The notes under the pieces: generated by a model
Database searches by the model: none
Told to the model about the DNA's origin: nothing
Seen by the model: only the letters and a program-made list of their open reading frames with translations
Assembly (NCBI GenBank): GCA_016630955.3
Contig: CM049991.1
Location: 1,798,001-1,862,000 of the forward strand
Length of the DNA stretch: 64,000 nucleotides
Reading direction: 5' to 3'
Origin: Didymella arachidicola
Taxonomy: Eukaryota; Ascomycota; Dothideomycetes; Pleosporales; Didymellaceae
Translations under genes and position numbers: made by a program
Shown: positions 19,937-31,400 of the stretch, in pieces
How the letters are laid out: each line of letters starts with the position of its first letter
How positions within the stretch are numbered: position 1 is the stretch's first letter

Positions 19937-20747
19937 ATGAAGCTCGCCACGCCCCTCATCGTTGCCGCAGCGGCCTCTTCCGCAACCGCTCATACCATCT
20001 TCCTCTCTCTCAATGACGGTGCCGTTGGTGACGGCGTTCGCGTCCCTTCTTACGATGGCGTATGTCTTTTGCATTTCCAGACATAACATATAGACAGTCG
20101 GATCTAACAGCTTGATAGCCCATCACTGACGTAACTTCGAACGACATCGTCTGCAACGGCGGCCCCAACCCGACAACGAAGACCAGCACTGTCATCACCG
20201 TCCAGGCCGGCTCGCAGGTGACTCTTACATGGCGCCACACCCTGACTTCCGGGCCCAGCGATGTCATCGATTCCAGCCACAAGGGACCGGTCTTGGCCTA
20301 CCTGAAGAAAGTCTCGGACGCAAAGACTGACTCTGGTGTGGGGAATGGATGGTTCAAGGTGAGCGGTGACAATAGTCTAAGAGTCTTAAGGAACCTTACT
20401 GACAGAATCAGATCGCTGAAGACTCCTTCGACGGCTCTAAGTGGGGTGTCGACCGCCTGATCGCCAACCAGGGCAAGCAGACCATCACCATCCCATCCTG
20501 CATCGCGCCAGGCCAGTATCTGCTCCGCGGTGAGCTGATTGCTCTGCACTCTGCGAGCAGCTACCCCGGTGCGCAATTCTACATGGAGTGTGCGCAGATC
20601 AACATCATCGCCGGCAGCGCGAGCAAGACCCCTGCCACCGTCAGTCTTCCTGGCGCGTACAAGGGATCCGACCCGGGAATCACATACAACCTGTACAGTG
20701 GGCAGAAGACATACACCGTTCCTGGTCCAAGCGTATTCAAGTGTTAG
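19937..20747 (+). CDS. AA9 lytic polysaccharide monooxygenase
   Basis: The model has exons 19937-20059, 20119-20358 and 20412-20747 (232 residues), with GT-AG introns of 59 and 53 bp. A signal peptide of 18 residues ends in ATA, so the mature protein begins with His (precursor His19), as copper monooxygenases require. The second histidine-brace residue is His95 (SSHKGPVLAYL), the axial Tyr is Tyr178 (GAQFY), and second-sphere His167 and Gln176 are present. The family cleaves cellulose or related glucans oxidatively outside the cell. There is no carbohydrate-binding module. The usual LRHE motif reads LRGE here. Substrate cannot be told from sequence. Confidence 0.93.
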
Positions 20748-20966
20748 AGGATGATAGGGAGGGGGAAAGAAGCGCACGAGAAGAGTACTGTATTTAGATG
20801 CCAACGTTTACATGGAATCAATCCAATGCGACTGAACCAATGTCAATATCTGCGAATCGGTGCGTTTATCTGCACCAAGCGTCAATATTCACGCCCGTCT
20901 CTATCTTTCGTATATTGAGAGGAGTGTAAATGGGCTCTGATGATACATACAAGCACATACGTCCAG

Positions 20967-22331
20967 TCATTTTGGCTGCACAGCCGGCACGCCGTCTGGT
21001 CTCTCTGCCTTCTCAGCCGCCTCCGTTTCCTCCTCACTCCTGATCCATCTACGAAATGCAATTGTCATCAGCCCTCCGATTCCGACCTGAAACGCTTGGA
21101 AGATGATGGCCGGTATTTGCATCTTCGACTGCTCCACCGGGCTGATGTTGATGTACATGACACTCGTCAGCGGGACCACCATCGCCAGCGCCTTCGCCGG
21201 ACAGCAATAGCAACACGCAATGACATCCTTCTTCGGCAACCAGATGATGCTCGCGGTGAAGCACAGCGCAGTCCACAAGATGTACAGCGCCGCGCAAATG
21301 AATACAATGAAAACGATGTTACTCGTCTTCACGCTCTCAAAAGCGTTGCTCTCAAACGCCTGATCAAACGTCTGCCATACGAGCGTCAGCAGCGCCACAG
21401 AGCTCAGCTTCATGAGTCGCCAGTCGACAAACACTTTCTTGCATACCCGCGGCGCGAAATACTGCACCACCTGCCCCACCGCCATGGGAAGGAACAAACT
21501 CAGCCCGAGCTGCATGAACACGCGGCGATAGATCTGAAACATGTTAACATGATTTTGAATGTATGCAGTACCTAGTGTAGATTGTAATACCTCTCCATAT
21601 CCACTGCCCTTTTCGAGGACTTGCGAGTACCACGCGCCGGAGCTGAGGTACATCTGAACAATGATCGGGCTGAGGAAGGGACACAGAAACTGCCCTATCA
21701 CACTCTGCACGACGGTCAGCGCGGTGTTGCCGTGCGCCTGCCGCGTCATGACCACGTTGCTGCTCATCGTGGTCGGCGCGCTGCCGACGAAGAGAAACCC
21801 AATAAGCAGCCAGGGGTCCATGAACCCTCTGTTTGTGGCGCAGAGAGACACGATGCCGAATGTGGCAGCACTGCAGACGAGGTAGCATTGGAGTTGTACA
21901 AAGAAGTGCAGTTTCCAGCGCATGTAGTTTTCGATGAGCAGGCGTGTGGGGAGCGTGCAGCCGTTGATGAAGAAGATGACGGATACGGAGAGGTAGGTTA
22001 TCGCTGTGCGTTTGAACTTTTGTTGTGAGGCGGGGACTTGAACTTGTGAGGAGATGAGAATTGTGGAGGCCATGCCGAGCAGAAACCATTGGTCTTTGAG
22101 GAACCAGAGAAGCCAGTCGGTTGCCTTCTTAAAACTCGAGGGCTGGGAGTTGGCTTTGGTGGGGCTGTGTATTGTGGGCGACGTGGACTCTGGTGGTGAA
22201 TGTGTCTTGTTCAGACCGCCCTCCATCCCCTTTACATTCATCTCATCTTTCCTCTTTGTATCTGTAATCTCGTCCTCCGGCTCCAGGTGGTTGATGTCGT
22301 CCTTCGACGACAGCTCTGACGCTGCTGCCAT
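20967..22331 (-). CDS. RCH1: SBF-like transporter, Rch1/SLC10A7 type
   Basis: This is a 454-residue membrane protein with a hydrophilic N terminus (about 75 residues) followed by about ten hydrophobic segments. The motifs NGCTLPTR, GSAPTTMSSNVVMT and CCPAKALAMVVPL fit the bile-acid:sodium symporter-like family, whose fungal member Rch1 restrains calcium uptake at the plasma membrane. The function is inferred from family only. A 57 bp in-frame stretch (21534-21590) begins GT and ends CAG on the coding strand and may be an intron; removing it gives 435 residues. The gene is divergent from 22847. Confidence 0.85.
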   Translation of the reverse strand: MAAASELSSKDDINHLEPEDEITDTKRKDEMNVKGMEGGLNKTHSPPESTSPTIHSPTKANSQPSSFKKATDWLLWFLKDQWFLLGMASTILISSQVQVPASQQKFKRTAITYLSVSVIFFINGCTLPTRLLIENYMRWKLHFFVQLQCYLVCSAATFGIVSLCATNRGFMDPWLLIGFLFVGSAPTTMSSNVVMTRQAHGNTALTVVQSVIGQFLCPFLSPIIVQMYLSSGAWYSQVLEKGSGYGEVLQSTLGTAYIQNHVNMFQIYRRVFMQLGLSLFLPMAVGQVVQYFAPRVCKKVFVDWRLMKLSSVALLTLVWQTFDQAFESNAFESVKTSNIVFIVFICAALYILWTALCFTASIIWLPKKDVIACCYCCPAKALAMVVPLTSVMYINISPVEQSKMQIPAIIFQAFQVGIGGLMTIAFRRWIRSEEETEAAEKAERPDGVPAVQPK

Positions 22332-22846
22332 TGCCGGTGTGTTGATCAGTTGTGACGAGCCTGCACTCCACTCACGCCGTTGCTATTTGGCATTTCGGGG
22401 CAGCAGACCAGCGGCAGTGATATCTTAGTCGCGGTTATATGGCGGGTATAATCAAAAGTCACGATGCCTATGCTGCCTCTGCTGCAGCCAATTGTATAGC
22501 GCGTCTCGCCGGCGGAAAAGGCATGATGACGCAGTGCGCTCCCGCGGGAGTGACGGAAAAGCGTGCATGGCGGCCGCAAGAACCGCACATTCAATGCCGT
22601 AGGTCGCGACAAGGCTTGCGTGAGCGATCAGTTTTGTGTAATAACAAAAGTCGAAAGCGCGACGACGCCCAGACATCTAGAATAACACCTCGTGTTGCGT
22701 CCCCGCAGCGGGGCCTTGTGCACCCACACCATGACCTCGCCTTGTCTTCAGTAGCCTTCCCGCGCCTTCACTCATAAGGCGTCCTACTTCACGCACGAAC
22801 CGCCTGCATAGTACCACACGACTTCACGTACAGTTGCACAGCCGTC
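22332..22846. promoter_or_regulatory. Divergent intergenic region
   Basis: These 515 bp separate two start codons facing away from each other and must hold both promoters. I recognise no specific binding site or RNA gene. Confidence 0.4.
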
Positions 22847-23758
22847 ATGGCCGTCTCTGCCTCGCTCGACTCGCCCCACAAGCTGCTTTGGGCCAGTGTC
22901 TACCAGCAGCTGCTCCGCCATGCGCTGCCCGATTCGCGTTTCAACTACGATTTTCTCAACTCGACGCCGGATTTCCGCGGCTCCGGGGATGCAGTGCGCC
23001 GCGTGATGGAGCTGCAGTGCTACAAGGATGCCAAGACATTGCTGGTTACGAGCGACAACAGCTGCGAGGGCTTGAGATACAGGGCGCTCAAGGGTGGGAA
23101 GAGAGTCGTTGTGGGCACGTATAGACTGCGCAGGGGTTTCATCGTGCTGGACCCAAAGAACATAGCAGAGAGCAAGTGGGAGCTCGCAGCCACGCTAGAC
23201 GGCATGGAGAAGTCTGGGGTAGGAAGAAAACTAGATCTGTCGCAGTTGCGTGACGAAGGGATAAAGATCGATATGTGCGCGCTCGGCGGGCTAGTGTTTA
23301 ACCAGCAAGGTGTCGTTGTGTGGGAAGGCTCTGCGCTTTTTGAAGTCCAGTGGGCGCTCTTGCGGGACCTCAACGTGCTTGCTGGTTCTGCGCCGGTTGT
23401 TGCTATCGCCCATGAGTGCCAGGTCGTCGACGAGGCACAGTACGACCTAGACCGGATCAAGGCAGATCAGAACGGGGAGGTGCAGTGCGACTTCGTGGTC
23501 ACACCTGAGCGAGTGGTGGAGGTCAAAGATGCCGTGAAGCCCTCCGGCGGTGTTGACTTCAAGAAGGTGGACCCAGAAGCGCTTAATAACATTCCACCCC
23601 TGCAAGAGCTGAAAGGCATCCGCATGATGGAGCAGATCATGTCAAGTGAGGGCTTTGGGGCAAAAGAAGAGAAAGAAGAGAAGCATAAGACGCCATCCGC
23701 AGACGAGCAGATGGGAATCGATATTGTTGAGCGTCTGATGAAGAGCCTTGAAGGCTGA
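22847..23758 (+). CDS. 5-formyltetrahydrofolate cyclo-ligase-like protein (MTHFSD-like)
   Basis: This is a 303-residue protein without introns. The N-terminal two-thirds has the fold order of the 5-FTHF cyclo-ligase family: KDAKTLLVTSDN, RRGFIVLDP, IKIDMCALGGLVFN and an APVVAIAHECQVVDE-type strand. The C-terminal 80 residues are charged and low in complexity. It resembles the methenyltetrahydrofolate synthase domain-containing group rather than the short canonical enzyme, so folate catalysis is likely by family but not certain. It is probably cytosolic, as no leader is visible. Confidence 0.75.
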   Translation: MAVSASLDSPHKLLWASVYQQLLRHALPDSRFNYDFLNSTPDFRGSGDAVRRVMELQCYKDAKTLLVTSDNSCEGLRYRALKGGKRVVVGTYRLRRGFIVLDPKNIAESKWELAATLDGMEKSGVGRKLDLSQLRDEGIKIDMCALGGLVFNQQGVVVWEGSALFEVQWALLRDLNVLAGSAPVVAIAHECQVVDEAQYDLDRIKADQNGEVQCDFVVTPERVVEVKDAVKPSGGVDFKKVDPEALNNIPPLQELKGIRMMEQIMSSEGFGAKEEKEEKHKTPSADEQMGIDIVERLMKSLEG

Positions 23759-23847
23759 GAGGCAAGAAAGAAAACTATGATACCCAACGCCGGCGCTATG
23801 CAATACGGAATTATTCAAAATGCATGCAGTATGCAACTGGGCCTCAA

Positions 23848-24297
23848 TCATCGTACAGGCTCCTCGCTCACGGCACAATTCAGCCACGTAACCTTCACCA
23901 GCCTGCCTCCGGCCAAAAGTACGCCCTTGTCGTTCATGTCGAACTCGAAGATATCCTCCCGTCCCTCAATGCGCGCTGAGCATGAAACCCTACAGTCATC
24001 GTCTTCGATGGTCGTGGGTAGTAGCGACAGCGAATCGCCAGCTCTGATGCTGGCGATCTGCAGCCCTTGAATGTGCAATGGGTCGCGGTCAAGCGATAAC
24101 GTCTGGCCAACGATGATGGTCAGGTGTTGGCTTTGGTCGCTGGTCGGCGATTGATTACTGGCGATGTAGTGGGTGCTCTGAGGCCCGCTGATTCGCAGGT
24201 CGACGGTTGCAAGGTCACGTGATGACGAAGACGGTGTGGGTGCAGAAGCTGCAAGTGCAACCAGAGCTGTGATCGCAAGACAGCTTGAGAAGCTCAT
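23848..24297 (-). CDS. Small secreted protein, unknown function
   Basis: This is a 149-residue protein starting at ATG 24297. A clear signal peptide (MSFSSCLAITALVALAASA) is followed by a Ser/Thr-rich segment and a compact domain with three Cys (DDDCRVSC and WLNCAV). I do not recognise the domain. The start was chosen because the leader begins there; the frame is open upstream but without a leader. It converges with 22847-23758 with only 89 bp between stop codons. The AT-rich TTATATATG motif at 24437-24445 is a plausible TATA element. Confidence 0.7.
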   Translation of the reverse strand: MSFSSCLAITALVALAASAPTPSSSSRDLATVDLRISGPQSTHYIASNQSPTSDQSQHLTIIVGQTLSLDRDPLHIQGLQIASIRAGDSLSLLPTTIEDDDCRVSCSARIEGREDIFEFDMNDKGVLLAGGRLVKVTWLNCAVSEEPVR

Positions 24298-24907
24298 GTT
24301 GGAGTGGAGACAGTAATGAGGCTTGATAGAACAAAGATGAGTGTCACTGCGCCCAGAAAATGGCAGATGTGTGTCTTTGTTGGGAAGCAGGTGCAGTTTG
24401 TGCTGAACGACCATTTGGACTACCCTCAACCTTTGTTATATATGCACTTTGCGCGCGCCGCATCCCTTCATGAGGCACAGCAAGCCAGCGGCTGCATGTG
24501 GGTCCGTGTTCTATGTATATCAGCCTCATGTTGGCGCTCGGGCTCCTTCCTCGTTGGGCGGCCGGGCGCCTCGAGCCGCTGTTGTGGGGTTGGCGACAGC
24601 TGCGCCGCAACGCTTTTACCCTGACCATGCACAATTCTTCATACCATTGTACACATGAAAAGGGGACTCGTCAGTCGTAAATAAAACATTTGTGAGAAGC
24701 ATGATGATTGGGTGGCTGCACACATCAACTCGAGATGCGCCCCTGCCCGAAAAGCTCGCTTCCATAAGCTGGCCATCGCCGCAGCATTCGAGCCAACGAT
24801 TTTGAATGTCAGCGGCCTTACAAGTCTACATCTCCCTTACTCCACGCCTGAAGACATTGCGTAATGTCACTCGACTGGTGTCTTCCTGCACTGAAGGACC
24901 GCCCATC
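24298..24907. promoter_or_regulatory. Divergent intergenic region with TATA-like site
   Basis: The region lies between the starts of the secreted protein (minus strand) and the HET gene (plus strand). TATATA at about 24438-24443, some 140 bp from the ATG of the secreted protein, is the only recognisable promoter-like motif. No RNA gene was seen. Confidence 0.35.
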
Positions 24908-27346
24908 ATGGCCTACTGCGAGTTGTGCGAAGGACTCACAATCGCAAAGTTGTATCCGCCGAATATCTACCATCATGCAAAGAACATCTCAGTATTGAAA
25001 CAGTCCGGTCAGAACTGTCGCTTGTGCGCTTTCATCCACGGTCGTCTCGTCCCAGGACCGCTGCGAACACTCAACGCTCGAGTTCGCCGCGCGTTGCCCG
25101 TTCTGCGAGAGGCACCAAACCATATGGTTTATGACCCGGCCGATGATGCTCGCGGAACCATCGACATCAAGCTACAAATCGTAGTCGAGCTTCTCACAAA
25201 GCCGCTCTGGTCATCGCATCTCGGACCTCGAGACGGCTTCACATACGTCGGGATATGGGTCCATAAGAAACAGATGATTGCCAACATGACCTTGACTGTA
25301 GAAGAAGGTAAGAAAAGTTTTTCAACTCTTCCTATGGTTGATCGGAGCTGAAACCCAGTAGGCGACACGCTTGGAACGGCAGCACTAGCATCAGAGGATG
25401 GCGAACTATTTATTTAAGGTCGGTCCCTCGTGAGCAACCCTGCACCGGCAGCGCACATCCATGTAGCTCGACGCTGGCTCGAACGTTGCGAATACGAACA
25501 CACCCAGTGCAGTAAGCATTCAACAGAGCCACCTCTGCTCCCGGACAGAATCATCTTTGTATCACACGGCGATGAAGACCCTCGACTCGAGGACGGAGCG
25601 GAGAGATGCGCCCAGTATGCCACGTTGAGTCATTGCTGGGGGGGTATCGTCGCCGTGATGACAAAGAAAGAGAATATGGATCAGCATATGTCTTCCTTAC
25701 CACTTTCCGCGCTCCCTAAGACATTCCGAGATGCGGTCATGGTCTGTCGAGCTCTCGGCATTCTTTATCTCTGGATTGACAGCATTTGCATCATTCAAGA
25801 CTCTGCAGAAGATTGGGAAACTCAATCGGCCAAGATGGGATCCATCTATCATGAAAGTACTGTCACACTGGCTGCTGCGTGCGCTTCAAACTCGACTGGA
25901 GGCCTCTTCGTATCTTTGAAGCTCTCGGAGAATTTAGTTCCTTTGCACAGCTCATTCGGAGGAAATAAAGGTCAGGCGTATGTCAGCAAAGGAACATGGC
26001 CCTCGCCACGTCACGGTCAAAATGTTCTCAGCAAAAGAGCTTGGTGTATGCAGGAGTGGTGGGTTGCTAGACGCATGATCATTTTCACCAAAGGAAATTT
26101 GATCTGGGAATGCCTTGAATGGAACTGGCACCAAAATGGGGCCGTCATGACGCGAACAGATCACTCGACCAAGCAACTCGACCTTCTCAGACAGGTCTTG
26201 CAGGAACCCTACCAAATGCTAAACTTTCCCGGCAACGCTGGAGAATCCAGCCCACCAGTACCAGCCTCTACAGGTCAGGCCAACGTCATAGTTGATTTTT
26301 GCGTAGATCGCTCGAAGCAGTGGATCCCAACGCGCATCGAGCCCAACTTGAACAATGAATTGTACCAATTCTTGGCCCGTTCTTTCCGTCGCAACTCCAT
26401 CTACGAAGCCTGTTATGGTGTCGTCATGCAGTACTCAGAATGTCGACTGACAGTTGAGGCAGACAAATTGCCCGGTCTCTCAGGCATTGTATCACGCTTC
26501 CACGCAATTGGTGATGATAGATATCTTGCTGGCCACTGGGGACGAGGACTCAGCCTGTCCCTCTTTTGGGAGGCTGGCTTCCAAGTTGCTGATGTCTTCC
26601 AGCCAGGCCGGGTCAAAGCATACCGCACTCCCTCATGGAGCTGGGCAAGCGCCAACATGTACATCACGTGGGACTTCGACTTGTGGGAGGTCAAGTGGAC
26701 TCACCCTAGTTCTGTGGAAGTCTTGAGTGCGAGCACTGTTGTGGATACCCACAATCCGTTTGGACGAGTCAGCGGCGGATCTGTTGTCATACGTGCAAAG
26801 ACCATAGGAGCTCGTTGGCGGCAAGATCTGAGGTCCTGGTCGACTGAAGCCAGGTTGCCAACACACCGAGCATGGGTTTCCACTAGGAACGGCACGAGGA
26901 TAACCAGCAGTCTTAACGGCGAGTGCATAGGATGCTGGAAGTACGACGACGAGACCAACGGAGTCTTACCCGGACCTCCGCTCACCGCCAACGCTACTGC
27001 GGAGGAAATCAAGTCCAGATTGATCCCTAGCAGCCGCACTGCACTTACCTACACTGATCAGAGTCGCGAAGCAAACAAGCAGATGCATGGCGAAGAAACT
27101 GTTGACGTTCGTACATTATGGTCAAGGGCAACATATGTCCCGGAAGACATTCTTCTTATCAAGGGTCCCATGAACAACTACGAAGCAGCAGGTGGAGAGG
27201 TACCAATCGGCCAAGATATGCAGTGCTTAGTACTAGTACTCACAAGTAAGGACTGCCGGCCTGGTGAGTTGAGACGCGTTGGTATTGGGCGGCTATCTGG
27301 ATGGGATGAGGCCGTTGACACCGAAGAGACCGTGACTATCGTATAG
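24908..27346 (+). CDS. HET-domain protein
   Basis: This is a heterokaryon-incompatibility-type protein. Exon 1 is 24908-25307 (MAYCELCEGL start, with the cysteine-rich lead typical of the family). The main exon is 25419-27346. The intron call 25308-25418 (GTAAGA...AAG) keeps the frame and gives 775 residues. The more obvious acceptor at 25361 would leave a TAA at 25415-25417. The HET core is clear: YATLSHCWGG, LPKTFRDAVMVCRALGI, LYLWIDSICIIQD and EDWETQSAKMGSIYHEST. Such proteins trigger cell death on non-self recognition; no partner domain is recognisable in the C-terminal half. An ATG at 24806 is in frame and would add 34 residues. Confidence 0.85.
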
Positions 27347-28107
27347 AGGGCTCAGGGCGAATGAGCATATTAAAGATATCACAACCAGTGTATCTTAGTT
27401 GGGAGGAATCGGCCGCATGGCAGATGATATCGTAACGGCATTATGACGAACATGATCACCGTCGATGCTTGGAGAGATAATCGTCGGAATGGAAGCTCTC
27501 AACCCCGGCAACTGCAACTTCACGCAAGCAGAAATCACCGCCTAATTCCGCGGGGCATTCCGCAATATGACGACGCACATCGCTCGATGTTTGACCTGAT
27601 ACCAACATTTCCATGTCCAGTTTGCAAGTCCAGGTAGTACCGCGCAACATCTGCATTGGCCTTGCTATCGAGACGCTGTACCCACTGAATCTACCATCAC
27701 ATGGAAGATCTTACACTTCGGAGCAGTCTGATCAACGTACCACATCTGCGCCCTTAGGCGATGGTGCATCGGGAAGACCGACAACCCCGAGTGTTTCCAT
27801 CTGAGGTCTGTCTGCATTCTCCTGCTTATGCACTGCTTCGCGTCCAGACGGACGACCCTCTTTCGTCGAGGCAGTAATCAGACAAAGGTCTCGACAGACA
27901 GAGGCACTGGTCAGTCCATGGAACAGGCACAGAATCAAACTCCAGATCATATTGGAATCTGCATTGAGATTGCATTCATTCCGAGTATATGCCGATGGTT
28001 TCTTCGAAGTGGAGTCGGGTCGAACCCTGGCAGGATGAGGATGGATATAGAATTGCTGTAGAAGGTATGCTGCTGCACCCGATCCAATGGTGACTGGTGA
28101 TTGCATG
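27347..28107. other. Intergenic DNA before LINE
   Basis: This is the HET gene 3' flank and spacer. The open frames here are short and unlike any family I know. No target duplication of the LINE could be recognised at its right border. Confidence 0.35.
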
Positions 28108-28429
28108 AGTTTAGTTTAGTTTAGTTTAGTTTAGTTGTCCTACTCGGTTTCAGCCGCGTACTGCGCAGCTATGCCCGGAGTGACAGGCTGTGGCAGACAG
28201 CGGACGCGGTGCGGACGTTGATCCGCGCCGCCCCACTTCATCCCTTGAACGAGACCAGCTGTCCCCATAACCTGCCGTCTTCCATCAACCACTATCTAAA
28301 TATGCTTTGGCGGGCCATCTGGATAACGGTTCTACTGACTGTATGCTGTGATTCTAGGCTCGTAGAGGCACTCTGCCTCGTCTGTCGCGTCCGCGGTACC
28401 TACAGTCTCCCCCCAGCGCTCGGCGTCGT

Positions 28430-31400
28430 CTACGTATCTCTGATCCCCATATGCCCAAGGATCTGCGTCTGCTCCATATATTCGACGGCTTTGGTGGCTA
28501 GCTGCGGCGTGCTCAGGATGGTCCTGAGGCTGTGTCGTCCGGATAGGTTGGCGAAGATGCGGTTCCGGAGGTCCTTGTGCTTGCTGCAACGGAGGAGGAC
28601 GTGGGCGACGTTCTGTCGCCTCTCTCCACAGCTGCAGCCGGGGCTAGTGATGTCCGGAACGTGTCGATTGAAGAGGAAGTCGTTGAGACCGATCTTCTCG
28701 GTCCGCAGCTGCACCAGCAGCGCGCTCTCCCGCTTGCTGAGCCTTTCGTGGAGCTGCAGCACCTTCTTGGTGGGCACTGGCGTGTGTCTGTACGTCGCGC
28801 GGCCTTTCTTGTCTTCCCTCCACGCGCTGATCCACGCTCTCTCTGCCTGCGTCTTGCACCATCTTCTGAGCGTTGTCCTGAGCGGGTATAGCTGTGCGGG
28901 CGGGTCTGCTGGCTGCTGTCTGCGGCCGTTCTCTCTCCATCCGGTGGCTTCCTTGGCAGCCTGGTCGGCGGCCTCGTTTCCGGGTATGCCCACGTGGGCA
29001 GGGATCCATCGGACGGTCACCGAGTATCCTTTGTCCTGGAGCTCCAGAACCTGTTGCGCGATGTCCGCGAGGATGTACGCGCCTGATCGCCCTTCGGCTT
29101 TGGCTATTGACCAGATGGCGGCTTGGTTGTCCGTGTATATGGAAATTTGTTTTCGTTCGCCGTCTCCGTCTGCATACTCCTGCGCGATCTGCAGTGCGAG
29201 GCTGATGCCTTGCAGCTCCGCTGCGTATACTGTCGACAGTGTGTCGGATCCCATATGTACGGATAGCGTCTGTTGTGTTAGCAGGCACACTGCTGCGGAG
29301 CCGATCTCGCCCTTGATGCCGCTGCCATCTGTATAGATGCTGAGGCTCTTGTTTGCTGCGCATTCTCGATCATGGTGCTTACGGGCCTCCTCCGCATTGT
29401 TGTCAATGTAGGTGTGTGGCCCTCGCTGCCACGGCGGTGTGATGAACGGAGGGATGGGCTCTTGCTTGTCAAGATCGCGCACCTGCTTGCTCCTTAGTGC
29501 CTCGTAAGCTTTTTGCCAGGGGCTCTTGTGTGCCCTGTAGTTCTTGTCAATGACCACTGGTACCGGTTCGCGTGGCTCGTAGCACGCAGTCTGTGCGATG
29601 CTCCTAGACGAAGACAGTCGAGTGACGACGTCCGCGTTGTGCTTCCAGATCTGCTGCTCAACAGGAAGAAGGAATGTCTCCACATCCAGTGCGACCCTTG
29701 ATGTCGCTCTGTAGGCGCCGCATATGCTTCTTGCTGCTCTTGCTTGTATGCTGCGCAAGGCGTCGACCGTCTTGTGCGTGTAGCCGCGCTTCTTGTCGTT
29801 GAGGTTGGCATTGGACCAGATGGAGCACGCGTACATCATCTGTGGCAGCGCGATGGCTTCGTACAGTCTGCGCATGTCTTGCAGTCGGACGCCCCAGGTG
29901 GAGCTGCCTAAGCTGCTCAGCGTGTGCACTGTGCGAGTTGCCTTTTGTCTGACCGTCTCTACATGTTCTCTCCACTTCAGCTTGGTGTCAAGGGTCAAGC
30001 CTAGGTACTTGCATGTTAGTGACGGCTTTATCTCTCCCTATTCTGTCTAGATGGACGCGTTGATGTTAATGCGTTTGCGCGATCTTGTGAAGTAGGTTAG
30101 CTGGAACTTGTCAGGAGCGAACACTGAGGCATGTGTGGTTGCCCATCGCTGTGCTTTCTCAAGTGTTGTGCCCAGTATTTCGCACGTTCGTTCTGTGGTT
30201 TTGCCCCAAGCGAGGATGGCCACGTCGTCAATGTATCCCGTAGACATGGTATCTGTCTGCTCGTTGCACTGGTCGACCAAATCGGCGTTGTAGAGGATAT
30301 AGAGCAGAGGGGAGAGGGGCAAGCCCTGCGGAATGCCCGTGTTGATTGCATATTCTTGGGATTTGAATCCGTCGACCAGGATGTGGGTGTGTCTGTCGCT
30401 CAAGAAGCTTGCTATCCATCGCACTGTGTTCTCGTCGACCTTCCGCTTTCGCAGGTTGTGAAGCAGCCGCTTGTGAGATACGTTGTCGAAGGCTCCGGAC
30501 ACGTCCAGCAACAGGAGGCTGGCCACCTGGCCGTCTTTGCCGTTGTTCCACTGTTCGTAGATCTTCGCTGTGACAGCGTGTAGTGCGTGCTCGGTAGATC
30601 GATGCTTCCTTCCACCCATGTGGGTCGGTGGTAGCACGTGGTGGGTCTCAACGAGGTAGCTCAGTCTCCGTGCCACTACCGCATCCATGACCTTGCCGAT
30701 TGTGTTGAGCAGTGCGATGGGCCGGTATGCTTTAGGTACTGCGTAGTTGGCTTTACCAGGTTTGCGCAGGACCGCTGTGATAGAGGCTCGGAACGAGACC
30801 GGGCAGTAGCCCAGCCGTAGGCTTTGGTTATAGATTCTCGTCAGGTGGGCTGCAATCGGATCAATGCCGGCTTGCAGCGCTTTGTTTATGATGCCATCCA
30901 GCCCTGGAGCCTTGAGGGGCGATGCCGCTCGTATCGCTGTGCGCACCTCCTTCTCCTCAATCAGTAGCATGTCAATCTGGCCGCTGTACGCAGCGTGCTC
31001 TATGTCTCCCAAGTCTGCTTCAGGTGGCGTTGGAAAGAAGACGTCTCGAAACAGCTCAGCTTTGTCTGCGGGGTCGATGAGTTCTTCTTGTGTGTCAGGG
31101 TGATGTATAGTTGGTATGGATCTGGTGGACTGGTCGTGCCTCGTGCGTGCCCACTTCGCTAGCTTCCATAGCGCGTCTGGCGACTCAGATGCCCGCTCAA
31201 TACGGTCTCTGTGTGCTTTACGCAGTGCTTTACTGATCGTTCTTGCTTTGTGGTTCCTCGCGACGCGGTATGCTTCCCACGTCTCTTCTGTGTGGTGTCG
31301 GCTGTGTGCTCTCTTCAGTCGTTTCGTCTCAGCGAGCACCGCTCTGCATTCTTCAGTCCATCCCTCGCGTGTGTAGGTGGAGGGATGAGTCTCGGGCACT

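Noticed and set aside
28108..28134. (TTTAG)n as a telomere-like repeat
   Set aside because: Fungal telomeres are usually TTAGGG; this tract sits exactly at the LINE 3' end in both copies, so it is the retrotransposon tail.
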